64,000 nt of DNA, taken from Thalassotalea algicola (lineage in GTDB: Bacteria > Pseudomonadota > Gammaproteobacteria > Enterobacterales > Alteromonadaceae). Where the stretch lies: positions 248,001-312,000 of the forward strand of contig NZ_JABBXH010000004.1 of the NCBI RefSeq assembly GCF_012932965.1. Direction: 5' to 3'. The translations under genes and the position numbers were made by a program. Shown one piece after another: positions 1-8,453 of this stretch; within the stretch, counting starts at the first letter, position 1; the number at the start of each line of letters is the position of its first letter. Below the pieces are notes generated by a model. The model was given only the letters and a program-made list of their open reading frames with translations. It was not told where the DNA came from and did no database searches.

Positions 1-2
1 GA

Positions 3-125
3 CTAGCTGAAAAGCCAGAAAACGCAGACAAGAATATTGTAGTGATCCTTCCAAGTTCAGCTGAGCGCTATTTATCTAGTCCACTATTTACAGATAGCTT
101 CTCAGATAAAGAGCTTGTGCAATAA
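3..125 (+). CDS. cysK: Cysteine synthase A, C-terminal fragment
   Basis: Only the last 40 codons lie in the window; the gene starts upstream. The visible tail contains [15 protein letters not shown] and ends in DKELVQ, which closely follows the C-terminus of E. coli CysK (ILPSSGERYLST, EKELQQ). CysK is the PLP enzyme that makes cysteine from O-acetylserine and sulfide in the cytosol. The reading frame ends in TAA and is followed 35 bases later by a strong intrinsic terminator, so this is the end of its transcript. The PLP lysine and substrate loop are outside the window. CysM is less likely, because the tail matches CysK better. Confidence 0.88.
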   Translation, partial: LAEKPENADKNIVVILPSSAERYLSSPLFTDSFSDKELVQ

Positions 126-155
126 TCAATTATTGAGCAAAATCTTGTTATCTTT

Positions 156-184
156 TAAAAAAGGCGCTTTAGGCGCCTTTTTTA
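156..184 (+). terminator. Intrinsic terminator after cysK
   Basis: A GC-rich hairpin (AAGGCGC, short loop, GGCGCCTT) is followed by a run of six T on the plus strand. It closes the cysK transcript. Confidence 0.85.
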
Positions 185-248
185 GTGCAAGTTAATTGTA
201 GTTATGCTTAAAATAGAGCTAAACATGGATATTATAATTACAAACGTT

Positions 249-677
249 ATGAAATTATTTACCAGCATAGTTATTGCTATCTCCTTTTTGCTCACTGGGT
301 GTACCGGTGAAGAAGAAATTACTGAAATCGCCAACCCCGAGCTTGTCGCTGTAGCATTTTTCGATGCGCTTTATAATCAAAAAGATGTAAAAAAAGCAGC
401 ATCCGTTTGCTCGCCTAAGCTTGCTAGAATTTTATTGCACTACAAATCTCCAACAGCAGTCGGTCGCCATTTATTTAATATGCAATACGACAAGGTTGAA
501 ATTAAACCGGATGATAGCGGTGTTAAAGTACGTGAACAGTTTAAAGATGATGCCGATATCATTTTATATTTTGACGGCTATTATCAAGAAGACAGAATTA
601 AAGATGTGAAACGTGTAAGCCTTAAGCAAGTTGATGGCAACTGGGTTATCGATAAGATTCTTAAAGATCCGTTTTAA
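249..677 (+). CDS. Small predicted lipoprotein, unknown function
   Basis: The open frame begins at 204, but I prefer the ATG at 249. From there the protein starts MKLFTSIVIAISFLLTGC, a classic lipoprotein signal with lipobox LTGC, giving about 142 residues. The mature part is a small soluble domain ending in a pattern typical of NTF2-like or DUF4878-like folds (NPELVAVAFFDALYNQKD near the start, VDGNWVIDKIL at the end). That fold assignment is an inference from the pattern only. The protein would be anchored in the inner or outer membrane facing the periplasm. It stands alone between two terminators. I do not recognise a specific function. Confidence 0.75.
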   Translation: MKLFTSIVIAISFLLTGCTGEEEITEIANPELVAVAFFDALYNQKDVKKAASVCSPKLARILLHYKSPTAVGRHLFNMQYDKVEIKPDDSGVKVREQFKDDADIILYFDGYYQEDRIKDVKRVSLKQVDGNWVIDKILKDPF

Positions 678-699
678 GTTTAAGTAACGAATATTGGTT

Positions 700-730
700 A
701 TAAAAAAAGCGGCTAAGCCGCTTTTTTTTA
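700..730. terminator. Bidirectional terminator
   Basis: An inverted repeat AAGCGGC/GCCGCTT has A-runs on its left and T-runs on its right. It can therefore stop both the lipoprotein transcript (plus) and the ggt transcript (minus). Confidence 0.85.
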
Positions 731-750
731 TTTGATAATCGAAACTAACG

Positions 751-2526
751 TTATTTGGCAAAAACTTTGCCTTCTCGCCTAGGATCTGCACCACCAAGTA
801 ATCTTTTACCTTTAACCTCTATAGCCTGTATTCCGCTATTTAAATCACGAATCATCACTTTATGTCCTTTTGCTTCTAAAGCAGGCTTTAGTTTAGCTAA
901 AGGAGTCCCCTTCTCTAATGTGGTCACTTTATTTCGATTAGTCACTTTAGCCATATTAATGGCCTGTTGCGGATTAAGTTGCCAATCAAGTACACCAATT
1001 ACTGTTTGTGCGACATAGTTAATGATTCGACTTCCACCAGGAGAACCTACGACTAGCTTTAAGCTATCATCTTTATTAAACACCATCATTGGTGCCATCG
1101 AACTACGAGGACGTTTAAAAGGCTCTACTCGGTTCGCTACAGCTATACCATTTCGGCTAGGAGATAACGAAAAATCCGTTAATTGATTATTTAAAATAAA
1201 GCCATTTACCATAACCGCTGAACCAAACGCCATTTCAACACTTGTTGTCATTGAGATAGCATTTCCATCACCATCTACTATAGAAATATGGCTAGTTGAT
1301 GGCAATTCAAAACTATCGTTTTCAGCATAATTTAGCGCTACTACCGGTTCTCCAGCAGCTGCTTTACCCATATCTTTAGCTCGTTTTATCAACTCTGAGC
1401 GCTTGCTCAAATAGTTTTCATCAAGCAATTGATTGGTAGGCACAGTGACAAAATCCTGATCTGCCACATATTTATCTCGATCAGCAAAGGCGAGCCTAGA
1501 GCTTTGAGTAAATAAATGTACAGCTTCTTCACCATTAATTGGTAGTTTAGATAAATTAAACGCTTCTAATTGCTTTAATATTTGGATAACCGCAATACCG
1601 CCTGAACTAGGAGGTGCCATGCCACAAACTTTAAAGCTATGGTAACTTCCGCAAACAGGTTCTCGCCATTTAGGCTTATAACCTTTCATGTCTTCAAGTG
1701 ATAAAACACCGGGCTCTATTTCAGCATTTTGTACTGCATTAACAATATCTTGTGCGATTTCCCCTTGGTAAAAAGGTTCAACACCTTTTTCCGCAATTAA
1801 CCTATAGGTTTTTGCTAGCTTTTGATTAACCAATACTTGTCCGGCTTTTATTGGGGAGCCATTAGGGAAAAAATAATTTGAAATTTCACTTAGTTTAGTA
1901 ATGCCAGGGTTAAACTGCATTGCCACTAATTTCTCCAACCGAGGAGAAACAACAAAACCTTGGTCTGCCAAGGTTATCGCTTCATCAAATAGTGATTTCC
2001 AAGGTAACTTGCCATACTTGTCATGCGCAGATTTAAGCCCTTTAAGTACACCTGGAACTCCTACTGAACGGCCACCTACTACGGCATCTATCCAACGTAC
2101 AGGCTTACCCGCTTTATCTAAAAACATATCGCTAGAGGCATTTTTAGGAGCGGTTTCTCTGCCATCTATAGTTTCAAGCTTTTGACCTTCACTATCCCAA
2201 TGTAAGATAAATGCTCCGCCACCAATGCCAGAGGACTGCGGTTCAACTAACGTTAATACTAATTGCACAGCTATTGCTGCGTCTACAGCGCTGCCGCCTT
2301 TAGCTAGTATATTAAACCCCGCTTTACTGGCATAAGGATTTGCCGCTGCCACCATATATTCGTTGCCAACAACAACTTGTTTAGCAGTGTGGCCTGTAGC
2401 AGCTTCTGGCTCTCTTGTTTCACGCTGCACTTTGCTAATGGGGTTGCTATAAAACGCGAGTGTGGTACTTGAAATACAACACACAGCAAGCGCGAGTATA
2501 GCCCGACGAAAATGTCTATTTTTCAT
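751..2526 (-). CDS. ggt: Gamma-glutamyltransferase (glutathione hydrolase)
   Basis: A 591-residue Ntn-hydrolase precursor of the usual family length. Residues 1 to about 24 form a Sec signal peptide ending TTLA, so the enzyme is periplasmic. It cleaves the gamma-glutamyl bond of glutathione and related compounds and can transfer the glutamyl group. The precursor cleaves itself before the nucleophilic Thr, seen here as Thr411 in STSHISIVDGDGNA (E. coli Thr391 in TTHYS). The small-subunit motif NNQLTDFS and the glycine-rich SPGGSRI also match. It is monocistronic, with a terminator immediately downstream. Nothing looks broken. Confidence 0.95.
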   Translation of the reverse strand: MKNRHFRRAILALAVCCISSTTLAFYSNPISKVQRETREPEAATGHTAKQVVVGNEYMVAAANPYASKAGFNILAKGGSAVDAAIAVQLVLTLVEPQSSGIGGGAFILHWDSEGQKLETIDGRETAPKNASSDMFLDKAGKPVRWIDAVVGGRSVGVPGVLKGLKSAHDKYGKLPWKSLFDEAITLADQGFVVSPRLEKLVAMQFNPGITKLSEISNYFFPNGSPIKAGQVLVNQKLAKTYRLIAEKGVEPFYQGEIAQDIVNAVQNAEIEPGVLSLEDMKGYKPKWREPVCGSYHSFKVCGMAPPSSGGIAVIQILKQLEAFNLSKLPINGEEAVHLFTQSSRLAFADRDKYVADQDFVTVPTNQLLDENYLSKRSELIKRAKDMGKAAAGEPVVALNYAENDSFELPSTSHISIVDGDGNAISMTTSVEMAFGSAVMVNGFILNNQLTDFSLSPSRNGIAVANRVEPFKRPRSSMAPMMVFNKDDSLKLVVGSPGGSRIINYVAQTVIGVLDWQLNPQQAINMAKVTNRNKVTTLEKGTPLAKLKPALEAKGHKVMIRDLNSGIQAIEVKGKRLLGGADPRREGKVFAK

Positions 2527-2547
2527 TAAATAAATGACCTAATGTTT

Positions 2548-3126
2548 TTATTTTCTAAACGATAACTGAATTTGATTAAACTGCCCAAAGCTTTTTAACA
2601 ATCCACTATATTTTTCTCTATTCGTTTCTAGTATTTGCAGTGCATAACAACTCGCCTCTAATGTCGATAATGCATTATTTTTTTTTGTTGAACGAATTAA
2701 ATATTGACCGATTAACCCTTCCGGTAACTTTAGCTGGGGTAAAAGATGCAAACAGCGTGATAATTGAAACATCTTATAAGCTTTCTTCCATGTACCATCG
2801 AGCACAACCAAAGCATAATCTTCATTGGTAGCTACATTTATAGCGGCAATTTCGGTCGCTTGTTCACCAGGAAAAAGTAAAATCAGTCGTTTCTTAGTAC
2901 TATTAATAAACTGTTGAAATTCAACATGTTCATCAAAATTTTCACCAACAAAGGTTTGGCTATTCAAAAGAGATAACGTTAATAGCTTAACGCTACCTTT
3001 AGGGTGATTAACTTCTTTTTTATGTTGAAGCACGATTAACTCAACATTGTTGTCGCAGGCGAACACTAAATGACAAATACACACTGGCATTGGTCGCTGA
3101 CATTGCTGACAATAGGGTCTAGCCAT
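2548..3126 (-). CDS. tapT: tRNA-uridine aminocarboxypropyltransferase, DTW family
   Basis: A 192-residue DTW-domain protein. The family moves the 3-amino-3-carboxypropyl group of S-adenosylmethionine onto uridine 47 of tRNA (acp3U; TapT, formerly YfiP, in E. coli). The N-terminus carries the Cys-rich element CQQCQRPMPVCIC that probably binds zinc. The signature appears as LDGTWKKA, where the family consensus is DTWxxA; the preceding Asp is kept with a Gly inserted. It sits just upstream of ggt on the same strand, 22 bases away, so the two may be co-transcribed. The gene name follows the E. coli homologue; other DTW paralogues exist, so the exact target uridine is less certain than the family. 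Confidence 0.85.
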   Translation of the reverse strand: MARPYCQQCQRPMPVCICHLVFACDNNVELIVLQHKKEVNHPKGSVKLLTLSLLNSQTFVGENFDEHVEFQQFINSTKKRLILLFPGEQATEIAAINVATNEDYALVVLDGTWKKAYKMFQLSRCLHLLPQLKLPEGLIGQYLIRSTKKNNALSTLEASCYALQILETNREKYSGLLKSFGQFNQIQLSFRK

Positions 3127-3197
3127 ATATAAATCTTGTAATTACACTACAGGGGCTAATACTAATACCAATATTTCTAAATACAAGGCTGTATACA

Positions 3198-3785
3198 TTG
3201 CTTTCAAACTTATTATTCAATAAATACTCAAGCATAATTCCTTCAAGTTTAATCGCATTAACGGCCATTATTTGTTACTGCCTTTCAGACTACTCAGCGT
3301 CATTTGATTACCATAAATCAGCTATCTTTAGTGGCGAAGTTTGGCGCCTTTTTACTGGCCACGTTTTTCATACTAATAATTATCACTTATTACTTAATTT
3401 AGCGGGCTTAGCAATGCTTACCTTGCTACATAGGCAGTTTTACACTCCTAGAACATTTTGCCTATTAGTCTTATTTTGCATGACTTTTATTAGTATCGCT
3501 TTGCTTATGCTTTCTGATCTAGAACATTATGTTGGCCTATCAGGTGTACTGCACAGCCTTTTTGTTTGGGGAGCACTCAAAGATATCGCCAATAATGAAA
3601 AAACTGGGTTCTTTTTGTTTATGGGCATATGGCTTAAAGTTATTTATGAACAAATTAAAGGGCCAAGCCCAGAAATTGCAGAATTAATTAATGCCAGTGT
3701 AGCAATTGACGCACATCTTTATGGCGCGATTGCAGGAACGTTATATTTTGTATTGGTAAAGATATTGATGAAGTATCAAAAGTAA
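3198..3785 (+). CDS. rrtA: Rhombosortase (rhomboid-family intramembrane serine protease)
   Basis: About 195 residues with at least five hydrophobic segments. The catalytic serine is in GLSG (VGLSGVLHSLF) and the catalytic histidine in DAHLYGAIAG, matching the rhombosortase branch of the rhomboids. Rhombosortases cut the C-terminal GlyGly-CTERM sorting signal of exported proteins in marine gammaproteobacteria, often type II secretion substrates. The start chosen is TTG, with AGG about nine bases upstream; no in-frame ATG lies near enough to keep the first membrane helix. It is divergent from tapT and meets the lrgB-like gene end to end. No GlyGly-CTERM substrate is visible in this window. Confidence 0.85.
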   Translation: MLSNLLFNKYSSIIPSSLIALTAIICYCLSDYSASFDYHKSAIFSGEVWRLFTGHVFHTNNYHLLLNLAGLAMLTLLHRQFYTPRTFCLLVLFCMTFISIALLMLSDLEHYVGLSGVLHSLFVWGALKDIANNEKTGFFLFMGIWLKVIYEQIKGPSPEIAELINASVAIDAHLYGAIAGTLYFVLVKILMKYQK

Positions 3786-4505
3786 TTAGCCGCCAATAGC
3801 AAAAACTGTATTCAATATTACCGGAATGATTAGCGGGCTAAATACTGCAGTGATCAATGCAGATAAAATCAAAGCCAGTGACGAAAACGCACCATGTTGA
3901 AAACTTAAGTGTGAAATACTCGCCGTTCCTAATGCATGGCTCGCACAACCAACGGCTAGCCCTTGGGATTTTTTACATGTAATTCCACATAAGGTTAATA
4001 ATTTAGGGCCAAATACGCCACCAACAAGTCCAGCAACAATTATTCCAACGGCAGTTATTGCTGCTACGCCATTTAGTTGTTCCGTTAACGCTAAACCAAT
4101 TGGAGTAGTAACCGATTTTAACGACAACGAAACAGCTATATCGCTTTGATTAAATAGCCACATTGCTAGAACAAAGTTTGCGACTAGCATTAGCATTATT
4201 GAACTACACAGCACTAACATCACTTGTTTAATTTGACTTTTTATCACCTGTATTTGCTGATAAAGCGGGTAACCTAACGCAACAATAGCGGGTTCAAGTA
4301 AATAACTGAAAATTTGCGTATGCTGATAATATTGGTCAAAACCAATACCGAAAGTTAATAATAGTGGAATAATAACAAGCATGGTGAGCAGCATCGGGTT
4401 TAACCATATAAGCTTTGACCACTGCTGAATCCGAGCGAACCCCTGATAGATCAATATTGTTAATATGCAATAGACAATAAACTCTACGACCAAGGCATTA
4501 TTCAT
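3786..4505 (-). CDS. LrgB/CidB family membrane protein (YohK-like)
   Basis: About 239 residues, almost wholly hydrophobic, with seven or more membrane segments. The C-terminal portion CASHALGTASISHL is the conserved LrgB signature (SHxxGTA). LrgB/CidB proteins act with LrgA/CidA proteins and have been linked to murein hydrolase export and to three-carbon acid transport; the role here is not shown by the sequence. It overlaps the LrgA-like gene upstream by eight bases, which indicates translational coupling. It converges with rrtA with no gap between their ends. Confidence 0.85.
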   Translation of the reverse strand: MNNALVVEFIVYCILTILIYQGFARIQQWSKLIWLNPMLLTMLVIIPLLLTFGIGFDQYYQHTQIFSYLLEPAIVALGYPLYQQIQVIKSQIKQVMLVLCSSIMLMLVANFVLAMWLFNQSDIAVSLSLKSVTTPIGLALTEQLNGVAAITAVGIIVAGLVGGVFGPKLLTLCGITCKKSQGLAVGCASHALGTASISHLSFQHGAFSSLALILSALITAVFSPLIIPVILNTVFAIGG

Positions 4506-4848
4506 TTGGTTTGCCTCTTAGTAGGTATTGATAAAAACTGCCAACAATGATTAAAAGTAGAACGCTAGAAACAATAGTAAATAGCAATAATTGCCAACCA
4601 TTACTTTTGATTAAATCAAAGTAATTCATGATACCTACGCCAGCTGGCACAAAGCAGACGCCCATATGCTTAATTATCCAATCAATCGTTGAAGAAACTT
4701 TATCAGCGTTTAAAAGTCCCATATGCAAGCCTGTTGCAAAGTAAAACATGCCATATAAGCTAGCTGGGAGAATAGGAATAACAGCATAGGTAACGTAACC
4801 AAATGCTAAACATATTGAAATGGAAAAAATGCTATAAAAATGTGACAA
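4498..4848 (-). CDS. LrgA/CidA family holin-like membrane protein
   Basis: About 116 residues with four hydrophobic segments, the size and layout of LrgA/CidA (YohJ in E. coli). It is the partner of the overlapping LrgB-like gene. The start taken is a TTG (MSHFYSIFS); the upstream ribosome site is weak, so an exact start is uncertain. The family pattern of a glycine in the second helix (SLYGMFYFATGLHMGLL) and a VPAGVGIM loop is present, which is strong evidence for LrgA. Confidence 0.8.
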   Translation of the reverse strand: MSHFYSIFSISICLAFGYVTYAVIPILPASLYGMFYFATGLHMGLLNADKVSSTIDWIIKHMGVCFVPAGVGIMNYFDLIKSNGWQLLLFTIVSSVLLLIIVGSFYQYLLRGKPNE

Positions 4849-4946
4849 AACAGCGAATTCGGAATCAATTGGATAGGTTAATAGTAAGGCTATTACATCA
4901 AAATGTCATGACGTCATATACGCTATCATCCAAATTAATATCAATA

Positions 4947-5747
4947 CTATTTCTTTTTCTTGGCAATGCCTGATTCATTAATTCGGTATTTACTTAATAT
5001 TGCAGAAATTACACCTTCTGTAATTAGCTTATCTAACGCATTATTAATCTCTTCGATTGAAATGTCTGACTTAGGTGACAACACTCCATATATTAAATGC
5101 TCGCTAACCAGATAGCTCGCAACTTTAAAGTCGTCATCATAATTATGCTCCTTAAATACATAATCAATCAGAATATCTGAATCAATAAAACCATCAATCC
5201 AGCCCTTAGATAATCGTTCAAAGTTTAATTTTAATGATCGAACATCAGTACGAGAAATATACTGAGTATCAAATGCTTCCGTTAGGCTTGGATAGACAAA
5301 ACCTCGAATGGTACCAACAGTCTTTTGATGTAAATCTTCTAATGTTTCATAGTCTTTACTTTCCTTTTTAACCACAATGACATTTTTTTCTTTAAAAATT
5401 GGAATTGTCCAAATCAACGCATTATGCGATATCCATTTTGGGTTAGATATAAGATAAAAATCGATAGTCCCATCGAGCAAATACTTTTCTATGCGCTTTC
5501 GTGGTACAAAAACAAACCGAGAATTGATATCTAATGAATCAGATATTTCACCAATAATATCGGCAATAACCCCCCCAGTATTTACTTCCCCTTTTATAAG
5601 TGCGTACGGCGGACTATTATGAGCGCCAAAACCAACGGTTAATGTTTTCCCTGTCGCAGCCAGTCCTTTTACTGAAAATAAAACTACAAAGCATGAGAGC
5701 ATCGCATTGCGCATAAAATGAAAAAACGTCCTTGAAAATTTGCTCAT
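4947..5747 (-). CDS. Periplasmic substrate-binding protein, SBP_bac_3 type
   Basis: About 266 residues with a signal peptide (residues 1-31, ending VKGLAA). The mature chain has the two-lobe pattern of family 3 solute-binding proteins: TLTVGFGAHNSPPYA at the start, a YLLDGTIDFYL segment and a C-terminal GVISAILSKYRI helix. Such proteins bind polar amino acids or similar molecules for ABC importers. No permease or ATPase gene is adjacent, and marine Alteromonadales carry many orphan copies that may be sensory; the ligand cannot be read from sequence. Confidence 0.75.
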   Translation of the reverse strand: MSKFSRTFFHFMRNAMLSCFVVLFSVKGLAATGKTLTVGFGAHNSPPYALIKGEVNTGGVIADIIGEISDSLDINSRFVFVPRKRIEKYLLDGTIDFYLISNPKWISHNALIWTIPIFKEKNVIVVKKESKDYETLEDLHQKTVGTIRGFVYPSLTEAFDTQYISRTDVRSLKLNFERLSKGWIDGFIDSDILIDYVFKEHNYDDDFKVASYLVSEHLIYGVLSPKSDISIEEINNALDKLITEGVISAILSKYRINESGIAKKKK

Positions 5748-5800
5748 TACTATCGGATTTTCTAAAAGCTATTTATATAAATGTAGAAGAAAATTTTCGT

Positions 5801-5840
5801 TAAAAAAAGAAACGCGCCAAATATTTAGGCGCGTTTCAAA
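5801..5840 (-). terminator. Intrinsic terminator after the S9 peptidase gene
   Basis: A ten-base inverted repeat (GAAACGCGCC/GGCGCGTTTC, loop of nine) is followed on the minus strand by a T-run. It lies between the S9 peptidase stop and the next minus-strand gene. Confidence 0.85.
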
Positions 5841-5856
5841 AAGTTTAATTAATAGG

Positions 5857-8340
5857 TTAAAGCGTTTTTTCGAATAATCTATATATTCTTCTATACTCAT
5901 CTAACCAAGAGCTTGGCTGAATAAAGCCATGTGGCTCCACAGGATAAATTGCTGTTTCGAAGTTTTCTTTTTCAAGTTCAATCAGTCGTTGTACCAATCG
6001 AACCGTATCTTGAAAAAACACATTGCTATCAATCATGGGTGCATTCATTAACAAAGGCTTAGTTAAACCTTCTGCAAAGTAAATTGGTGAGCTTCTTTCA
6101 TATGCTATTGCATCATCTTTCGGTGTATTTAGAATGTTTGAAGTGTAACCGTGGTTGTAATACGCCCAATCAGAGACAAGACGCAGTGCCGCACCCGATT
6201 GGAACACATTTGGCTCAGTAAATAGCGCCATTAATGTTAAAAAGCCACCATATGATCCACCGTATGTCCCTACGCGATTGGGATCAACATTAGCATTTTC
6301 AACAAGCCAACTCACACCATCAAGCATATCTTGCACCTCAGGTTTGCCCATGTGGCGATAAATTGCTGTACGCCAGTCACGGCCATAGCCTTTAGAAGCT
6401 CGATAATCCATATCAATAACAACATAGCCTTGTTGCACCAACATTGAATGGAACATAAATTCTCTAAAATAAAGAGACCAACCTAAATGTGCATTTTGTA
6501 AGTAACCTGCACCATGGCTAAACATTACTGCACGTAGCTTTTCTTTTTTCTTATCATAATCTTTAGGTAGGTAAACTCTGGCGTATATTGGTTGCTCTTG
6601 ATAACTTGAAGGAATAGCGACGACGCTTGGCACTGCCCAAGGCATGGCCTTAAACTCCTCGGATACCGTGTGAGTAATCTGATGAGCTGGTACCTCACCT
6701 TCTAAAGATTTTACAAAAAGCTCAGTCGGCATAGTTACTGTTGAATGAGCTAATAAAAGTTTTGACTCATCAGGACTAAGCGCATAATCAATCATGCCAT
6801 CTAAATTGGTTAGGCGTTTAAAGCCATTTCCATCTATTCCTATCGAATAAACTTCATAAATTCCAGGGTGCTTTTTATTAGCTTTAAAATAGATTGTTTG
6901 TTCATTTTTACTAATCGTAAGGTCACTTACTTCATAGTTGCCAACAGTTAATTGCTTGGCTTTGCCTTTCAACGTTTTTGTATACAAGTGTGAATAGCCA
7001 GACTCTTCAGATAAGTAATACAACTTGCCACTATTACCTAACCAACCAAATTCATTAAATGCCCAGTTGACCCATGCCTGATCATGAAGCCTGTGCTGTG
7101 TCTCTAGTTTGTTTTCTAATAAATTTATACTCGCTATCCAACGATCTTTGTTATCCCACGCTTCAAGCATGACTGCTACTTGACGCCCGTCTGCTTGCCA
7201 CTTTATTGGTTGCCAGTTTCGAATAACATGAATATTTCTTGGTTTGGTTTTAGCTTGATAAGACAACCCCTTACGCTGGTGATTTTCTTGTTTTACTTTG
7301 GCTAAAACATCTTCATCGTGACCAGTTAATTGTTCAAAAGACAGCGGAAACTTCTGCCCTGTTCTTAAGTCTAGTAACAATAACTCTTCGCTATATTGAT
7401 GATTATCAGCAACACGGGCTCTTACTTTTTCAGCTTTTACATGACCGTCTTCAGCAATATAATTTGGCATAATATCGCTGTTTTTTCTTGATGTTTCGCT
7501 ATTTGTGATACTAACAATCATTTTATCGCCAACAGGTGATAAGCTAGCGTGCACAACGCGATAACCTTTGCCCAAATAAAACTCTGTTTTTGTTATCGTG
7601 GAGTTCTGTGCCTTCAATTGTTCGGTCTGATCCGACTTAAGTTTTCTATTGCGTTGTTGTTTGGCAATATATTCGATTAATTCGCTTTGCTCTTTAGCGA
7701 TGTAGCTTTGCTCTGTTGTTTTAACATCAGGATTTGATGAAAGCTTTAAACTTGCCAATTCCACTATTTGATTGCTAGTGAGTACATGACGGTAAAATTT
7801 ATTTTTAATACGGTAAGCAACATCTCCATTAGTTAGAAACATTGGCGATGTTTCAATTGCAGACGTATAAGTAAGCTGTATAACCTGGTTGCTGGCCAAA
7901 GACTTTAAAAAGATATTACCCTTATATGCGTATACTTCATGAGTGCCTTGAGCGTTTCTTTTCGCATATCTATCCGAAACGGTATGTAAATGGCCTAGAT
8001 TAACTTTAGTGATTTCCTTTTCTTTATCTAAATCAATTTGAAATAGGTCATTAACCGGGCTACCAATTCGCTTCTGATTAAAGAAAATCGAATTGCTATC
8101 ATCTCCCCAATACCAAGATTCAGGAGCTCTTCCAATCCAGTCAGGATCAGACATGACTTTATTCAATGTTATCGATTGTTGATCTTTCGCCAAATCACTA
8201 GTTTTCGTCTGTACAGTCAACACTTGATGTGGTGTTTGACTCGCCACATTTTTCTGCACATTCTCACTATTTTTTGTCGAAGTGGTGGTACAAGAAGTTA
8301 ACGCAAACGTCACTATAGAGCTAATTATAAGTTTCTTCAT
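5857..8340 (-). CDS. S9 family peptidase, DPP-IV/acylaminoacyl-peptidase-like lipoprotein
   Basis: An 827-residue prolyl-oligopeptidase-family enzyme. The N-terminus MKKLIISSIVTFALTSC is a lipoprotein signal (lipobox LTSC, Cys17), so the enzyme faces the periplasm. Residues of roughly 60-570 form a beta-propeller region; the C-terminal part is an alpha/beta hydrolase. The catalytic triad can be read as Ser696 in GGSYGG, Asp771 in PMIDSN and His804 in EPHGF. The family cuts short peptides, often after proline or releasing N-terminal dipeptides. A long Lys/Gln-rich insertion near residues 210-260 is variable in this family. It is monocistronic with its own terminator. Confidence 0.88.
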   Translation of the reverse strand: MKKLIISSIVTFALTSCTTTSTKNSENVQKNVASQTPHQVLTVQTKTSDLAKDQQSITLNKVMSDPDWIGRAPESWYWGDDSNSIFFNQKRIGSPVNDLFQIDLDKEKEITKVNLGHLHTVSDRYAKRNAQGTHEVYAYKGNIFLKSLASNQVIQLTYTSAIETSPMFLTNGDVAYRIKNKFYRHVLTSNQIVELASLKLSSNPDVKTTEQSYIAKEQSELIEYIAKQQRNRKLKSDQTEQLKAQNSTITKTEFYLGKGYRVVHASLSPVGDKMIVSITNSETSRKNSDIMPNYIAEDGHVKAEKVRARVADNHQYSEELLLLDLRTGQKFPLSFEQLTGHDEDVLAKVKQENHQRKGLSYQAKTKPRNIHVIRNWQPIKWQADGRQVAVMLEAWDNKDRWIASINLLENKLETQHRLHDQAWVNWAFNEFGWLGNSGKLYYLSEESGYSHLYTKTLKGKAKQLTVGNYEVSDLTISKNEQTIYFKANKKHPGIYEVYSIGIDGNGFKRLTNLDGMIDYALSPDESKLLLAHSTVTMPTELFVKSLEGEVPAHQITHTVSEEFKAMPWAVPSVVAIPSSYQEQPIYARVYLPKDYDKKKEKLRAVMFSHGAGYLQNAHLGWSLYFREFMFHSMLVQQGYVVIDMDYRASKGYGRDWRTAIYRHMGKPEVQDMLDGVSWLVENANVDPNRVGTYGGSYGGFLTLMALFTEPNVFQSGAALRLVSDWAYYNHGYTSNILNTPKDDAIAYERSSPIYFAEGLTKPLLMNAPMIDSNVFFQDTVRLVQRLIELEKENFETAIYPVEPHGFIQPSSWLDEYRRIYRLFEKTL

Positions 8341-8453
8341 TAAGAAGGTTCCCTAGCACTTATTAAGATTAAATTAAGGAGAGTTTACCGATTCAAAATC
8401 AGCATTGGTTGCTTATGCGACTAAGCAACCAAAAGATAAGATGGAAATGAAAT

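Noticed and set aside
755-1018. A plus-strand ORF inside ggt, and similar shadow frames in amtB, gltX, proS and others
   Set aside because: They lie fully inside strong genes on the other strand or frame, and have no ribosome sites or family likeness.
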